Source: Vibrio navarrensis (lineage in GTDB: Bacteria > Pseudomonadota > Gammaproteobacteria > Enterobacterales > Vibrionaceae). From it: a DNA stretch of 64,000 nt. Shown here one piece after another: positions 19,476 through 29,090 of the stretch. Both the position numbers and the translations under genes were made by a program. The notes below the pieces were generated by a model. It did no database searches and was not told the origin of the DNA. It saw only the letters and a list, made by a program, of their open reading frames with translations. Position 1 is the first letter of the stretch. Each line of letters opens with the position of its first letter. The DNA lies in NCBI RefSeq assembly GCF_000764325.1, contig NZ_JMCG01000002.1, positions 682,001-746,000 of the forward strand. The letters are read 5' to 3'.

Positions 19476-20504
19476 TTAAAATGCCAAGATACCTTGCGTA
19501 TCCACTTTGACACTTACACTCTGTCCGACACTCAGCGCCTGCGAGGAACTGGCTAACAGTTGGCTACCATTGCTTTCAATCACATAGCGACAGTGATCGC
19601 CCATAAACTGCTGTTCTAAAATGTGAATACTGCTCTTTTCGGCGGCACTGATTTGAATGTGCTGCGGGCGCAGCAACAGTTCGCAACGAGCGTTGAGTTC
19701 TATTGGCTGCTGCGCTTGGGCTTCTACCACACCAAGCTGCGTTTCGAACTCGCTCTCAGACAGACGCGTTGCAGGCAGATAACTGCCACCGCCAAGAAAA
19801 TCCGCCACAAACTTGCTTGATGGTTGATAGTAAAGCTCCGACGCCGTGCCATATTGCTCAATTACGCCGTGGTTCATCACCGCCATTTTGTCGGCAAAGG
19901 CAAACGCCTCTTCACGAGAATGGGTAACAAAAATCGCCGTCACCCCCTGCGCTTTGAACAACTTGCGAATTTCACCTATCAACTCATGACGCACTTGAGT
20001 GTCGATATTGGAAAACGGTTCATCCAACAGCAGTAAATCAGGCTTGTAAGCCAATGAGCGCGCAATGGCGACTCGCTGCTGCTGACCACCTGAAAGCTGG
20101 TGCGGGTAGCGCTGGGCAAAAGCGCTCAGATGCACCAAATCCAACATTTCGGCCACTCGACGCTGTTTCTCTTGTTGGCTGAACCCTTTCAGTCCAAACC
20201 CAACGTTGTCGGCCACCGTCAAATGCGGGAAGAGTGCGTAGTCTTGAAAGATCATGCCAATGTTGCGCAGCTCAGGTGGCAGCCAATGCTGGCCATTGTC
20301 GATCGTCACACCATTGAGGCACATCTCGCCCGCGCTGAGCGGCAAGAGGCCAGCAATGGCCTTGAGCAAAGTGGTTTTGCCACAGCCACTCGCGCCAAGC
20401 AAACAGACAATTTGCCCCGGTTCAACGTGCAAAGAGAGCGATTCTAAAATCGTCTGTTGATCATATTGGCAGGTCAAATTTCGGATAGATAACGCACAGC
20501 TCAT
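19476..20504 (-). CDS. fbpC: Ferric iron ABC transporter ATPase FbpC
   Basis: 342 residues. Walker A GASGCGKT near residue 36, signature LSGGQQQRVAIARS near 134, Walker B LLLLDEPFSN, H-loop THSREEA, then a C-terminal TOBE-like regulatory domain, as in FbpC/PotA-type ATPases. Energises uptake of free Fe3+ from the periplasm by FbpB. The start ATG shares one base with the fbpB stop (TAATG), so translation is coupled. Third gene of the fbpABC operon under the Fur box upstream of fbpA. V. cholerae has the same genes (VC0608-VC0610) beside the chitin operon. Confidence 0.93.
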   Translation of the reverse strand: MSCALSIRNLTCQYDQQTILESLSLHVEPGQIVCLLGASGCGKTTLLKAIAGLLPLSAGEMCLNGVTIDNGQHWLPPELRNIGMIFQDYALFPHLTVADNVGFGLKGFSQQEKQRRVAEMLDLVHLSAFAQRYPHQLSGGQQQRVAIARSLAYKPDLLLLDEPFSNIDTQVRHELIGEIRKLFKAQGVTAIFVTHSREEAFAFADKMAVMNHGVIEQYGTASELYYQPSSKFVADFLGGGSYLPATRLSESEFETQLGVVEAQAQQPIELNARCELLLRPQHIQISAAEKSSIHILEQQFMGDHCRYVIESNGSQLLASSSQALSVGQSVSVKVDTQGILAF

Positions 20505-22129
20505 TAGTGACTCTGCTCCAGTGAACGGTTAACAATGACAAGAGGGATCAAACCGACCAGCACCAACAGTACCGCAGGCATGGCTGCGATCTCCAAGCGC
20601 TCGTCGGAGGCGTAGCTATAAACGTAGGTCGCAAGGGTTTCGAAGTTAAAGGGTCGCAAAAGCAAAGCCGCATTGAGCTCCTTCATCGACTCAATAAACA
20701 CCAGTAAGCCAGCTATGAGCATGCCACGTTTGATCAAAGGGAAATGCACCCGCCACAACATGCGATTGGCATTACAGCCCATGGTTCTGGCAGCCATGTC
20801 GAGCGAAGGGGAAACCTTGTTGAGATGACTTTCAATACTGCCAATCGCCACCGCGGCAAAACGCACCACCATAGCAAAAATCATGGCAAACATAGAACCG
20901 GAAAAAATCAGCCCCGGCCTTCCCCATGCAAACTGCTTGGCCAAGTCGTTGACCAAATGATCGAGCGACAACACTGGCACCATCACGCCAATAGCCAAAA
21001 CCGTTCCCGGCACGGCATAACCGAGCGACGACATGCGCATCCACACTAAGCTTGAGCGCTGGCTGTGAAGTCGGTAATTGAAGTTCACTACCAATGCGAC
21101 CAATACCGCGACAATCGCCGCAGATAAAGAGACTTGCAAGCTGTTAAGTGCAAAACGGCGAAACTCTTCGGTCCAGCTTTGCGCAAAATAGGTCAGCGAG
21201 TAGTCGAGCAGTTGCAACAGAGGAAACAGAAACGCTACTGCCACCAGCCCCCAGCACCAACACAGTGCCGCCCATTTTTTCCAGCCATGCAGTTGATAGC
21301 GGAAATCTTCGTGGCTATTAAATTGCGATTGAAACAGCTTTTGCCGACGACGACTGTAGCGCTCAGCACTGAGCAGTAAGATGACGATCACCAGCATCAA
21401 CGCAGAGATTTTCGCTGCTGCATTGAGATTGGAGTAGCCGAGCCAAGTGTCGTAAACCGCCGTAGTTAGGGTATTGACCGCAAAATAGCTCACGGTACCA
21501 AAATCACCGATGGTTTCCATTGCAACTAGTGACAAAGCTACGGCGATGGAAGGACGCGCCAACGGCATCGAAATGCGCCAAAAACTCTCCCACGGGCTGC
21601 ACTTAAGCAGGCGCGCGCTTTGCAGCAAAGAGACATTTTGCTCCATAAAAGCGGCGCGACACAGCAGATAGACATAAGGATAGAGCACCAGTGACAGGAC
21701 AAAAACCGCCCCCGGAACAGTGCGAATATCAGGAAACCAATATTCCCCAGCGCCCCAGCCCGTGATGTCACGCAGCAAAATCTGTACTGGGCCAGCGTAG
21801 TCAAACCAATCGGTAAAAATGTAGCCGATGATGTAACCGGGCATCGCCAATGGCAGCACCAACGCCCACTGCAGCCACTTTTCGCTGGGCAGTTTGCACA
21901 TCGCCATGAGCCAAGCACTCGGAATGCCAAGCAACAACGAGAGCAGCATCACGCCCAAGGTCAAAGTAATGGTGTTAACAATGTAGGAAGGCATCACGGT
22001 TGCCAGCAAGTGAGCAAACAGCTCGTCACTTGGGCCAACCGCCGTGTAGAAGATCGCTAAGATCGGCAAAACCAGCAGTACGGCTAATGCCCCACTGCTG
22101 GTCTTCCAGGTGTATTTTTGTTCTTTCAT
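20504..22129 (-). CDS. fbpB: Ferric iron ABC transporter permease FbpB
   Basis: 541 residues, a double-length permease with about twelve membrane segments and two EAA loops (one near residue 185, AAFMEQNVSLLQSARLLKC; the second near 455), as in FbpB/SfuB. Inner-membrane channel for Fe3+ delivered by FbpA. The ribosome binding site is weak and a hairpin precedes it, consistent with lower expression than fbpA. Confidence 0.93.
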   Translation of the reverse strand: MKEQKYTWKTSSGALAVLLVLPILAIFYTAVGPSDELFAHLLATVMPSYIVNTITLTLGVMLLSLLLGIPSAWLMAMCKLPSEKWLQWALVLPLAMPGYIIGYIFTDWFDYAGPVQILLRDITGWGAGEYWFPDIRTVPGAVFVLSLVLYPYVYLLCRAAFMEQNVSLLQSARLLKCSPWESFWRISMPLARPSIAVALSLVAMETIGDFGTVSYFAVNTLTTAVYDTWLGYSNLNAAAKISALMLVIVILLLSAERYSRRRQKLFQSQFNSHEDFRYQLHGWKKWAALCWCWGLVAVAFLFPLLQLLDYSLTYFAQSWTEEFRRFALNSLQVSLSAAIVAVLVALVVNFNYRLHSQRSSLVWMRMSSLGYAVPGTVLAIGVMVPVLSLDHLVNDLAKQFAWGRPGLIFSGSMFAMIFAMVVRFAAVAIGSIESHLNKVSPSLDMAARTMGCNANRMLWRVHFPLIKRGMLIAGLLVFIESMKELNAALLLRPFNFETLATYVYSYASDERLEIAAMPAVLLVLVGLIPLVIVNRSLEQSH

Positions 22130-22199
22130 CGCCTAATTACTGCAAGGCTGTATGAAATACAGTTGCGCTCGCAAATACATCTCATATCACTTTAATTTA

Positions 22200-22223
22200 C
22201 AAGGAGTACAGTTATACCCCTTG
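22200..22223 (-). other. Hairpin between fbpA and fbpB
   Basis: CAAGGAGT/ACCCCTTG with an 8-base loop and one non-Watson-Crick position, just after the fbpA stop on the minus strand. No T-run. Likely protects the fbpA mRNA or reduces read-through into fbpB. Confidence 0.4.
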
Positions 22224-22229
22224 TTTCAT

Positions 22230-23243
22230 TTAAAGGTCAAATTTCACTTCGTCGAGAAGCTTAATTGCCGCTGCATGGTGAGATGCAATGTCATCTAGAG
22301 AAAGCGTATCGGCTTTAAAGTCACCCCAAGAGGCTACCAGCTCAGAGCGTTTCACACCTTCTTTAACTGGGTACTCAAAGTTCACCTCGGCATACATTTG
22401 CTGTGCCACGTCGTCGGTCAAGAACTCCATCAACTTCTGCGCATTGGCTTTGTTTGGCGCGTATTTGGCCATCGCCATGCCAGAGATGTTAACGTGTGTG
22501 CCTTGAGTTTTCTGGTTCGGGAAGTTGATATATACCGAGTCCGCCCACGCTTTTTGCTCAGGATCGTTGATCATTGCGCCAAGGTAGTAGCTGTTGCCGA
22601 GAGAAACATCACAAAGACCTTCTTTGATCGCTTTCACTTGACCGCGATCGTTGCCTTGCGGTTTACGCGCTAGGTTCGCTTTCACACCTTCCAGCCATTT
22701 TTTGGTTTCCGCTTCACCGTGATGAGCAATCATTGCTGATACCAGAGAAACGTTGTAAGGATGTTTACCGCTGCGAGTACAAATTTTGCCTTTGAATTCT
22801 GGTTTCGCCAGATCTTCGTAGTCAAAATCTTCACCCAGCAGACCAACGCGATCGCGTGATGAGTAAACACTGCGCGTACGGGTGGTCAACGCGAACCACT
22901 CGTTTTGCTTATCTTGGTACTGTGCTGGGACATTTTTTTCAATAATGTCACTGTTTACAGGCCGAACTAGCCCTTTGTCGGTCAGTTCAGCAAGACGGCT
23001 GATGTCTACGGTAAGAATCACATCTGCCGGGCTGTATTCGCCCTCTTGCGCTAGCTTCTCTGCAATACCGGTTTTCGCAAACATCACGTTCACTTTAATG
23101 CCCGTCTCTTTGGTGAACTCTTTAAACATAGGTTCAACAAGGAAAGGTTGGCGGTAAGAGTAGACGTTCACTTCTTCAGCAGCCATTGCTGTCGGTGCCA
23201 GTGTCGCGCACGCCAGCGCAGACAGAGTAAGCAGTTTTTTCAT
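22230..23243 (-). CDS. fbpA: Periplasmic ferric iron binding protein FbpA
   Basis: 337 residues from ATG 23243; the frame opens further upstream, but AAGGA stands before this ATG and a clean signal peptide begins there (KKLLTLSALACATLAP, cleavage after AMA). Family 1 extracellular binding protein with the neighbouring Tyr pair in GNSYYLG near residue 215 and the N-terminal VYSYRQ that supplies another ligand, as in iron transferrin-like FbpA. Captures Fe3+ in the periplasm. First gene of fbpABC. Confidence 0.94.
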   Translation of the reverse strand: MKKLLTLSALACATLAPTAMAAEEVNVYSYRQPFLVEPMFKEFTKETGIKVNVMFAKTGIAEKLAQEGEYSPADVILTVDISRLAELTDKGLVRPVNSDIIEKNVPAQYQDKQNEWFALTTRTRSVYSSRDRVGLLGEDFDYEDLAKPEFKGKICTRSGKHPYNVSLVSAMIAHHGEAETKKWLEGVKANLARKPQGNDRGQVKAIKEGLCDVSLGNSYYLGAMINDPEQKAWADSVYINFPNQKTQGTHVNISGMAMAKYAPNKANAQKLMEFLTDDVAQQMYAEVNFEYPVKEGVKRSELVASWGDFKADTLSLDDIASHHAAAIKLLDEVKFDL

Positions 23244-23274
23244 CAAGAGAGTCCTTTGAGCTAGATTTGAACTA

Positions 23275-23294
23275 GAATGATAACGTTTATCAGT
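23275..23294 (-). promoter_or_regulatory. Fur box upstream of fbpA
   Basis: AATGATAACGTTTATCAGT at 23276-23294, close to the GATAATGATAATCATTATC consensus with a near-palindromic TGATAA...TTATCA core, about 32 bases upstream of the fbpA ATG. Indicates iron repression by Fur. Confidence 0.8.
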
Positions 23295-23340
23295 TGCGTC
23301 ATTATAAGCATGTCGATTTTTAAAACAACGCTTAAATGAC

Positions 23341-23369
23341 AAAAAACCCGCCAACAAAGGCAGGTTTTT
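23341..23369 (-). terminator. Rho-independent terminator after amtB
   Basis: On the minus strand an AAAAACC(T)GCC-type stem with TTTGTT loop and a T-run; 29 bases below the amtB stop. The plus-strand copy also has A and T tracts, so it could act both ways. Confidence 0.8.
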
Positions 23370-23397
23370 GATAGCTTTATTTGTAAGGATTTGTGTC

Positions 23398-24627
23398 TTA
23401 CTTGACGGTCACAAACTCTGGGTAAGCGCCAACACCACAATCGTGCATGTCCATGCCTTCCATCTCTTCCTCTTCGCTAACACGGATACCCATGGTCGCT
23501 TTCAAGATGCCCCACACCACTAAGCTTGCACCAAATACCCAAGCAAAGATAACCGCAGCGCCGAGAAGCTGAGCTGAGAAAGTCGCGTCGGCATTGCTTA
23601 GCGGAACCACCATCAGACCGAAGAAGCCACACACGCCGTGAACAGAGATAGCGCCCACTGGATCGTCAATCTTCACTTTATCCAGACCAATGATGCTGAA
23701 CACCACCAGCGCACCCGCTACCGCACCAATCGCCACAGAGTAAACCGGAGATGGAGAAAGAGGATCTGCGGTAATCGCCACTAGACCAGCCAACGCGCCG
23801 TTGAGAATCATGGTCAGATCTGCTTTACCCCAAGTGGTTTTACACACGAGCAGTGCTGCGATAGCACCCGCCGCCGCCGCCGCGTTGGTGTTCAGGAAGA
23901 TTTGACCTACCGCTGTCGCGTTCTCAAAATCCGACAGCATTAATTGTGAGCCGCCGTTGAAACCGAACCAACCAAACCACAAGATGAAGGTACCTAAGGT
24001 GGCTAGTGGCATGTTAGAACCCGGAATTGGGTAGATTTCACCGTTTTTGCCATATTTGCCTTTACGCGCACCGAGCAATAACACACCCGCTAGAGCCGCA
24101 GACGCACCCGCCATATGCACGATACCAGAGCCCGCAAAGTCACTATAGCCAGCCGCAGACAGGAAGCCGCCGCCCCAAGTCCAGTAACCTTCCATTGGGT
24201 AGATGAACGCAGTCAAAATGGCCGAAAACACAAGGAAAGACCACAGTTTCATACGCTCAGCGACAGCACCTGATACCACAGACATGGCAGTGGCAACGAA
24301 GACCACTTGGAAGAAGAAATCCGACTCAAGCGAGTGATCCGCCCCTTCGGCTTGACTGCCAATCAGCGCACCAAGCGAAGGTAGCCAACCGCCTTCGCTG
24401 TTGTCGACGTACATGATGTTGTAACCAACCACTAAGTAGGTCGTACAGGCGATAGCGTACAAACAGAAGTTTTTGGTTAAAATTTCAGTGGTGTTTTTTG
24501 AACGCACCAGACCCGCTTCCAACATGGCGAAACCAGCCGCCATCCACATCACAAGCGCGCCGGAAATGAGGAAGAAAAAGGTATCGAGCGCGTAGCGTAA
24601 CTCAGTTACGGTTGTTGTTAATTCCAT
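23398..24627 (-). CDS. amtB: Ammonium transporter AmtB
   Basis: 409 residues, eleven predicted membrane segments, no long signal peptide. Contains the ammonium transporter signature around DFAGSGIVHMAGASAALAG (first pore His near 170) and the second pore His in AISVHGVCGFFG near 330. Imports NH4+/NH3 when nitrogen is scarce; gated by GlnK, encoded 26 bases upstream in the same operon. The cytoplasmic C-terminal tail (EEEEMEGMDMHDCG) is where PII proteins dock. Control by the sigma54/NtrC elements upstream of glnK. Confidence 0.96.
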   Translation of the reverse strand: MELTTTVTELRYALDTFFFLISGALVMWMAAGFAMLEAGLVRSKNTTEILTKNFCLYAIACTTYLVVGYNIMYVDNSEGGWLPSLGALIGSQAEGADHSLESDFFFQVVFVATAMSVVSGAVAERMKLWSFLVFSAILTAFIYPMEGYWTWGGGFLSAAGYSDFAGSGIVHMAGASAALAGVLLLGARKGKYGKNGEIYPIPGSNMPLATLGTFILWFGWFGFNGGSQLMLSDFENATAVGQIFLNTNAAAAAGAIAALLVCKTTWGKADLTMILNGALAGLVAITADPLSPSPVYSVAIGAVAGALVVFSIIGLDKVKIDDPVGAISVHGVCGFFGLMVVPLSNADATFSAQLLGAAVIFAWVFGASLVVWGILKATMGIRVSEEEEMEGMDMHDCGVGAYPEFVTVK

Positions 24628-24653
24628 AGTAAGTTCTCCAGTCCTTTGAATCG

Positions 24654-25019
<366 letters not shown>

Positions 25020-25035
25020 TTACATACCAAGTAAT

Positions 25036-25050
25036 CCAAGGTACGTGCCA
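25036..25050 (-). promoter_or_regulatory. Sigma54 (-24/-12) promoter of glnK-amtB
   Basis: On the minus strand TGGCAC-GTACC-TTGG with the exact 5-base gap; the -24 GG is intact and the -12 element reads GG instead of GC. Lies about 45-60 bases upstream of the glnK ATG and is fed by an NtrC site further upstream. Confidence 0.75.
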
Positions 25051-25112
25051 ACTTTTTATCTTATTGTTTTTAAAAAACTTATTAAAAAGTTCGCACTAAA
25101 AACAAAATCGAT

Positions 25113-25129
25113 AGCACCAACTTGGTGCA
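25113..25129 (-). promoter_or_regulatory. NtrC operator upstream of glnK
   Basis: On the minus strand TGCACCAAGTTGGTGCT, nearly the complete NtrC dyad TGCACYA-N3-TGGTGCA, one base off at the end. About 65 bases upstream of the sigma54 promoter, a normal enhancer position. Confidence 0.75.
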
Positions 25130-25238
25130 TCACGTTCACAAAAATAAAGCATCTACCCAATTTCGGCCTAATTCAGTGCAACCGTTCAACAATAAGCTTA
25201 TTTACCCTCAATACTTATGACATTATTGTGAAGATAAG

Positions 25239-25271
25239 AAAAATCCCCAGATTTTCATCTGGGGATTTTTT
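25239..25271 (-). terminator. Rho-independent terminator of the receptor gene
   Basis: Long stem AAAATCCCCAGAT/ATCTGGGGATTTT with TTTC loop and T tracts on both strands. About 50 bases after the receptor stop. Confidence 0.9.
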
Positions 25272-25321
25272 ATGTTTCTAGCATAACCGGACTGTGAATC
25301 CGTTAATCTGCCATTGACCGC

Positions 25322-27586
25322 TTAAAAACGCATGTTGGCCGAGATCCAGAAGTTACGCGACGCGTGTTTCACGTTGTAGTGATCTTCTTTGGTCATGGTG
25401 TAACTACCATCACCGTTGTCTTGCCAGTTAGTCACATCGTAGGTGGTAAAGTCTTTGTCAAACAAGTTGTTCACGCGAGCGGAGAGAGTCAAATCATCCG
25501 ACAGCATCCAACTGCCACCTAAGTGGAAAATCTCGAAATCTTTGTAGTACTGATCCTTACCGCTGTCATCTTGACCACGGTAGCGGTCTGAGTTGGCTTC
25601 CATGGTCAGATAGAGCGAAACGTAGTTGGTCGCGTACCAGTTTAAGGTCGTGTTGAGCATGTGCTTAACCGGACTGTCGGTCAACGGCTGGCCTTTTTCC
25701 GACCCGCTGGTTACCTCAGAGTCGGTGTAAGTGTAGTTCGCACTCAACGATAAATCGTAAGGCAACACCAATTTTCCGGCCAGTTCGATCCCTTGCACTC
25801 TTGCATCACCAACGTTGTCTTTGTAAGTCAACACATAGCGACTATTTAACGCATTCCAACCTGCGGCATCCGCATTGTCGCACGCGCGATTGTTTGGATT
25901 GGCGATACAGTTGTATTTGCTTTCGATCTTGTTTTTAAAATCGTTATGGAAGAAGGTCGCGTTAAAGGTATGGCCTTTTTCATGGGTGTAGTACACCGCC
26001 ACTTCGCTGTTGACCGATTCTTCCGGTTTCAGGTTTTCGTTGCCGACCCACGGGCTGGTACCTTGGCCGCCAAAGCCAGTAATGCCGGAGTATAGATCGG
26101 TGGTTTTCGGCGTTTTATACCCCGTTGACACACCACCTTTGACTGTCCAGTTCGGGTTTAAGGTGTACACACCGTACAAACGCGGTGAAACATGGCTACC
26201 GAAAGTATCGTGATCGTCATAGCGCACCCCCGCTGTCAGCGTGAATGGCTCAATGATGCGCCAGCTGTCTTCGACAAACAGCGAATATTGCGTTTGCTCT
26301 TGCATCGTCCCTGCTTGATAGCCCGTGCCTTGCATACCAAACACGCCATCTTCCATTTCGGAATCAATCCATTGTCCACCGACAACCACAAAGTGATCGC
26401 CCAAAGGCAGCTCTAATTTGGCATCTAAAGTGGTGCTTTCGTTACGTAACGTTCGGTTAGGGCGAGGCATTAATTCAGATTCGATCCAGGCCATCACATC
26501 ATCTTTGCTCGAACTCGCTTTCTTATCCGCCAGCTCTTGACGCTGCTGTAACGAGAGCGGCAGTGAACGGCCTAAGTTTTCTGTTTTGACATGCGATAGC
26601 GAGACTTCACTGCGACCAAAATCCCACTTGCCTTTGTGCGTTAAAGACCATTGGTCACGCAGCGTACGCTGAGTCGGTGCATAACCAACACGAGCGTTTG
26701 CATAGATGGTTGCAGTACTGTCGGTGGTACCGAATTGTGACTGAGCATTGTCGTATTTCTGACGTGAAGCGTCGTAGTCGAGCAGCAGTTCCTGCTCCTC
26801 GTTGATGTACCAAGCTAAACCAAAGCCTGCCGCCCAGTTCTGATTATCGGAGGTTTTGCCACCGCCACCAAAGGTAGTCTCTGGCTTATGGAGATGGCCA
26901 TCTGGGCCAAGTTCTGGCGCGTAAGTCGGATTCGATTCGGCTTTATCGTAGTAACTGCCGCGTACGGTGAGCGCTAACTTGTCTTCAATCAGTGCACCCG
27001 AGGCGTAAAAATCGGTGGTATTGATATCACCCTGTTCTGGGTTTTCTTGGAAGGTACGGCTGGTGGAAATCGAGCCGTGCCACTCTTTGCTCGCACGCTT
27101 AGTGATAATGTTGACCACACCGCCCATCGCATCTGCACCGTACAGAGTGGACATTGGGCCACGCACCACTTCGATACGCTCAATCATATCCAGTGGCGGA
27201 ATGTGTGCCGATTGGAAGCCGACAAAGTTGTTCGGATAAAGATCGCCATTGTTGTTTTGACGTTTGCCATCAATCAGCACTAAGGTATAGTCGGCGCCCA
27301 TACCACGAATGCTGATGGTGCTCTGGCCGCTTTTGTCTTGGCTTTCACCAACGTCAACCCCTTCGATATTGCGCAGCGCATCAAGCAAATTGGTGTACGG
27401 GCGGGCACGGAGATCTTCCTCGGTAATCACCGTTACGCTGGCAGGCGCATCAACCAGTTTTTGTTCAAATCCAGAAGCGGTTACTACCATCACTTCATCG
27501 GCTTTGCTTTCTGCTTGGGCAGAAGTAGAAATCGCGCAGAGCGATGCAACGGCCATCGCCAAGTTTGTCTTACGTGTTAACAACAT
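25322..27586 (-). CDS. TonB-dependent outer-membrane receptor, siderophore type
   Basis: 754 residues; ATG 27586 has AAGGAAT eight bases upstream. Signal peptide to about residue 25 (cleavage after AQA), TonB box DEVMVVTAS just behind it, plug domain with SIRGMG and IERIEVVRGPMSTLYGADAMGGVVNIIT (about residues 90-165), then the 22-strand barrel ending in the required aromatic residue (SANMRF). Closest recognised families are FepA/IrgA/CirA-like catecholate siderophore receptors; the ligand cannot be read from sequence. It is preceded by a Fur box and TTTAC repeats, and by genes for a two-component system, an arrangement like the enterobactin receptor PeuA with PeuRS in V. parahaemolyticus. 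Confidence 0.87.
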   Translation of the reverse strand: MLLTRKTNLAMAVASLCAISTSAQAESKADEVMVVTASGFEQKLVDAPASVTVITEEDLRARPYTNLLDALRNIEGVDVGESQDKSGQSTISIRGMGADYTLVLIDGKRQNNNGDLYPNNFVGFQSAHIPPLDMIERIEVVRGPMSTLYGADAMGGVVNIITKRASKEWHGSISTSRTFQENPEQGDINTTDFYASGALIEDKLALTVRGSYYDKAESNPTYAPELGPDGHLHKPETTFGGGGKTSDNQNWAAGFGLAWYINEEQELLLDYDASRQKYDNAQSQFGTTDSTATIYANARVGYAPTQRTLRDQWSLTHKGKWDFGRSEVSLSHVKTENLGRSLPLSLQQRQELADKKASSSKDDVMAWIESELMPRPNRTLRNESTTLDAKLELPLGDHFVVVGGQWIDSEMEDGVFGMQGTGYQAGTMQEQTQYSLFVEDSWRIIEPFTLTAGVRYDDHDTFGSHVSPRLYGVYTLNPNWTVKGGVSTGYKTPKTTDLYSGITGFGGQGTSPWVGNENLKPEESVNSEVAVYYTHEKGHTFNATFFHNDFKNKIESKYNCIANPNNRACDNADAAGWNALNSRYVLTYKDNVGDARVQGIELAGKLVLPYDLSLSANYTYTDSEVTSGSEKGQPLTDSPVKHMLNTTLNWYATNYVSLYLTMEANSDRYRGQDDSGKDQYYKDFEIFHLGGSWMLSDDLTLSARVNNLFDKDFTTYDVTNWQDNGDGSYTMTKEDHYNVKHASRNFWISANMRF

Positions 27587-27666
27587 GGTTTTTATTCCTT
27601 TCCTAGTCAGTCTCCCTTAGCCTGCCAAAATCAGTGGCGGCCTTGGTTTTGCTGGGAATGGAATTT

Positions 27667-27719
27667 ATATGATAATAATTATCAGTTGTATTTGATTTAC
27701 AATCTTTACATTACTTTAC
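27667..27719 (-). promoter_or_regulatory. Receptor promoter block: Fur box plus three TTTAC direct repeats
   Basis: Fur-like ATGATAATAATTATCAGT at 27669-27686; further upstream of the receptor, TTTAC at 27696, 27705 and 27715 (steps of 9 and 10 bases; GTAAA on the coding strand). The last repeat lies in the final codons of the sensor kinase gene. Spaced direct repeats are typical of OmpR-family regulator sites, so the neighbouring response regulator is the prime candidate. The first 35 bases recur before the operon at 36251. Confidence 0.7.
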
Positions 27720-29090
27720 GGAACTTTTTGCTGCTTGCTGCCAACAAGCAAATTGCAGGCGAACTTGTAAGCCATTCTCACTATGCGCACTTAGGCTGCC
27801 CGCCATTTTTTTCACCGCTTGCGCGACAATCGAGAGGCCAAGCCCATAGCCACTCGCTGAGCTTGGGGACTGCTTGACTTGATAAAATGGCGTAAACAAC
27901 TTGGCCAACTCTTGTTCGCCCACGCCCGGGCCATCGTCGGCGACTTCAATCTCCAACACCTCTTGTTCAACGGAGGTGGACAAACAGATGGTACACGTCT
28001 CGCCTGCGTATTTAACGCAATTGGTGAGAAGATTGTTGAGCACACTGCCCAGCAGTACTGGATCTGCTTTGATCCACGCAGCTTGTTGACACAAGGCTAA
28101 TTCAATCCGTTGCCCGGGCAAAAGATGAGGCTCAAACAGAGCCGCTTGCTCAGTGAGATACGCATTGACGTCCAAAGGCTTGAGCGATACAGAAAATTGG
28201 CTGCTCTCTAACTGGCTCAACTCAAGAATTTTTTCAATCATCGAGTTCATCAATTGCGCTTCTTGCTCGACCCGATTGAGCCAGAGTGTGCGCTGCTCTG
28301 GCTCTTTGGCACGCTGACAAAGGTGCGTGGCCAACAACTGGCGGGTGAGCGGCGTTTTGAGCTCATGCGACAAGGTACGCACCAACTGGCGCTGCTCCTC
28401 CACCAAGGTTTGAATGCGCTCGGCCATACGGTCAAAATCCAGCGCAAGTTCCCGAAATTCGCTCACGCTGTGACCAAGGGTATGCGCAACGCGGGTGTCG
28501 GTTTTTTCTTGTGCCAATGCGCGCGTTGCCGACTGCAACTGGGTAAGCGGATTTTGCAGATAGCGAGTCAGCACCCAAGAGATAAAGGCGAGAATAGACA
28601 CACCGACAATCGCATTCGCTGCCCACAAATAGTAGCTCGCCTTGGCGGCCGGGTGCTGCTGCCAAGGCAGTTGAATCATCAGTTGGTGTTCTTGATCGAG
28701 ACGAATGCCAATCATAGGGCGAGAAACACGATCGCCCATCGGCTGGTCTAAACGGCGGTAAAAGTGCATTTTTTTCAACACATGCGGATGAACATCTCGG
28801 CCACTGACCGGATGAAAATGTTGATCCACCACATACAGTACGTAGCGCTGTTTGGCTTCCCATTGCGCCAGTTGCCCCCACTCTTTACGCGATACCCACT
28901 GCGCCGCTTGGTGGGCCAATTCCACGAACTCTTGGTGCTGCTGCTTGGAAAGATTGAGCAAACGCTGATAGAGCAGCATTTCCACGCAGCTAAACGCACT
29001 CACTACCAACACCACTCCGAGTGCGAGCGCGACAAACAGCCGCACGGCCAGTTTTTGTGGCAAGCCGAGCCATCGGCGCAGCTTAGCCAT
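27711..29090 (-). CDS. Sensor histidine kinase next to the siderophore-type receptor
   Basis: 459 residues from ATG 29090, which overlaps the end of the response-regulator gene by eight bases (ATGGCTAA); the longer frame up to 29207 runs inside that gene and is rejected. Membrane segment about residues 12-36, periplasmic sensor of about 110 residues, second membrane segment about 155-177, HAMP, HisKA with SHELKTPLTRQLL, HATPase with ADDGPGVG and GYGLGLSI. Inner-membrane kinase that should phosphorylate the adjacent regulator. The ligand is unknown; PeuS-like by position and domains. Confidence 0.87.
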   Translation of the reverse strand: MAKLRRWLGLPQKLAVRLFVALALGVVLVVSAFSCVEMLLYQRLLNLSKQQHQEFVELAHQAAQWVSRKEWGQLAQWEAKQRYVLYVVDQHFHPVSGRDVHPHVLKKMHFYRRLDQPMGDRVSRPMIGIRLDQEHQLMIQLPWQQHPAAKASYYLWAANAIVGVSILAFISWVLTRYLQNPLTQLQSATRALAQEKTDTRVAHTLGHSVSEFRELALDFDRMAERIQTLVEEQRQLVRTLSHELKTPLTRQLLATHLCQRAKEPEQRTLWLNRVEQEAQLMNSMIEKILELSQLESSQFSVSLKPLDVNAYLTEQAALFEPHLLPGQRIELALCQQAAWIKADPVLLGSVLNNLLTNCVKYAGETCTICLSTSVEQEVLEIEVADDGPGVGEQELAKLFTPFYQVKQSPSSASGYGLGLSIVAQAVKKMAGSLSAHSENGLQVRLQFACWQQAAKSSVK

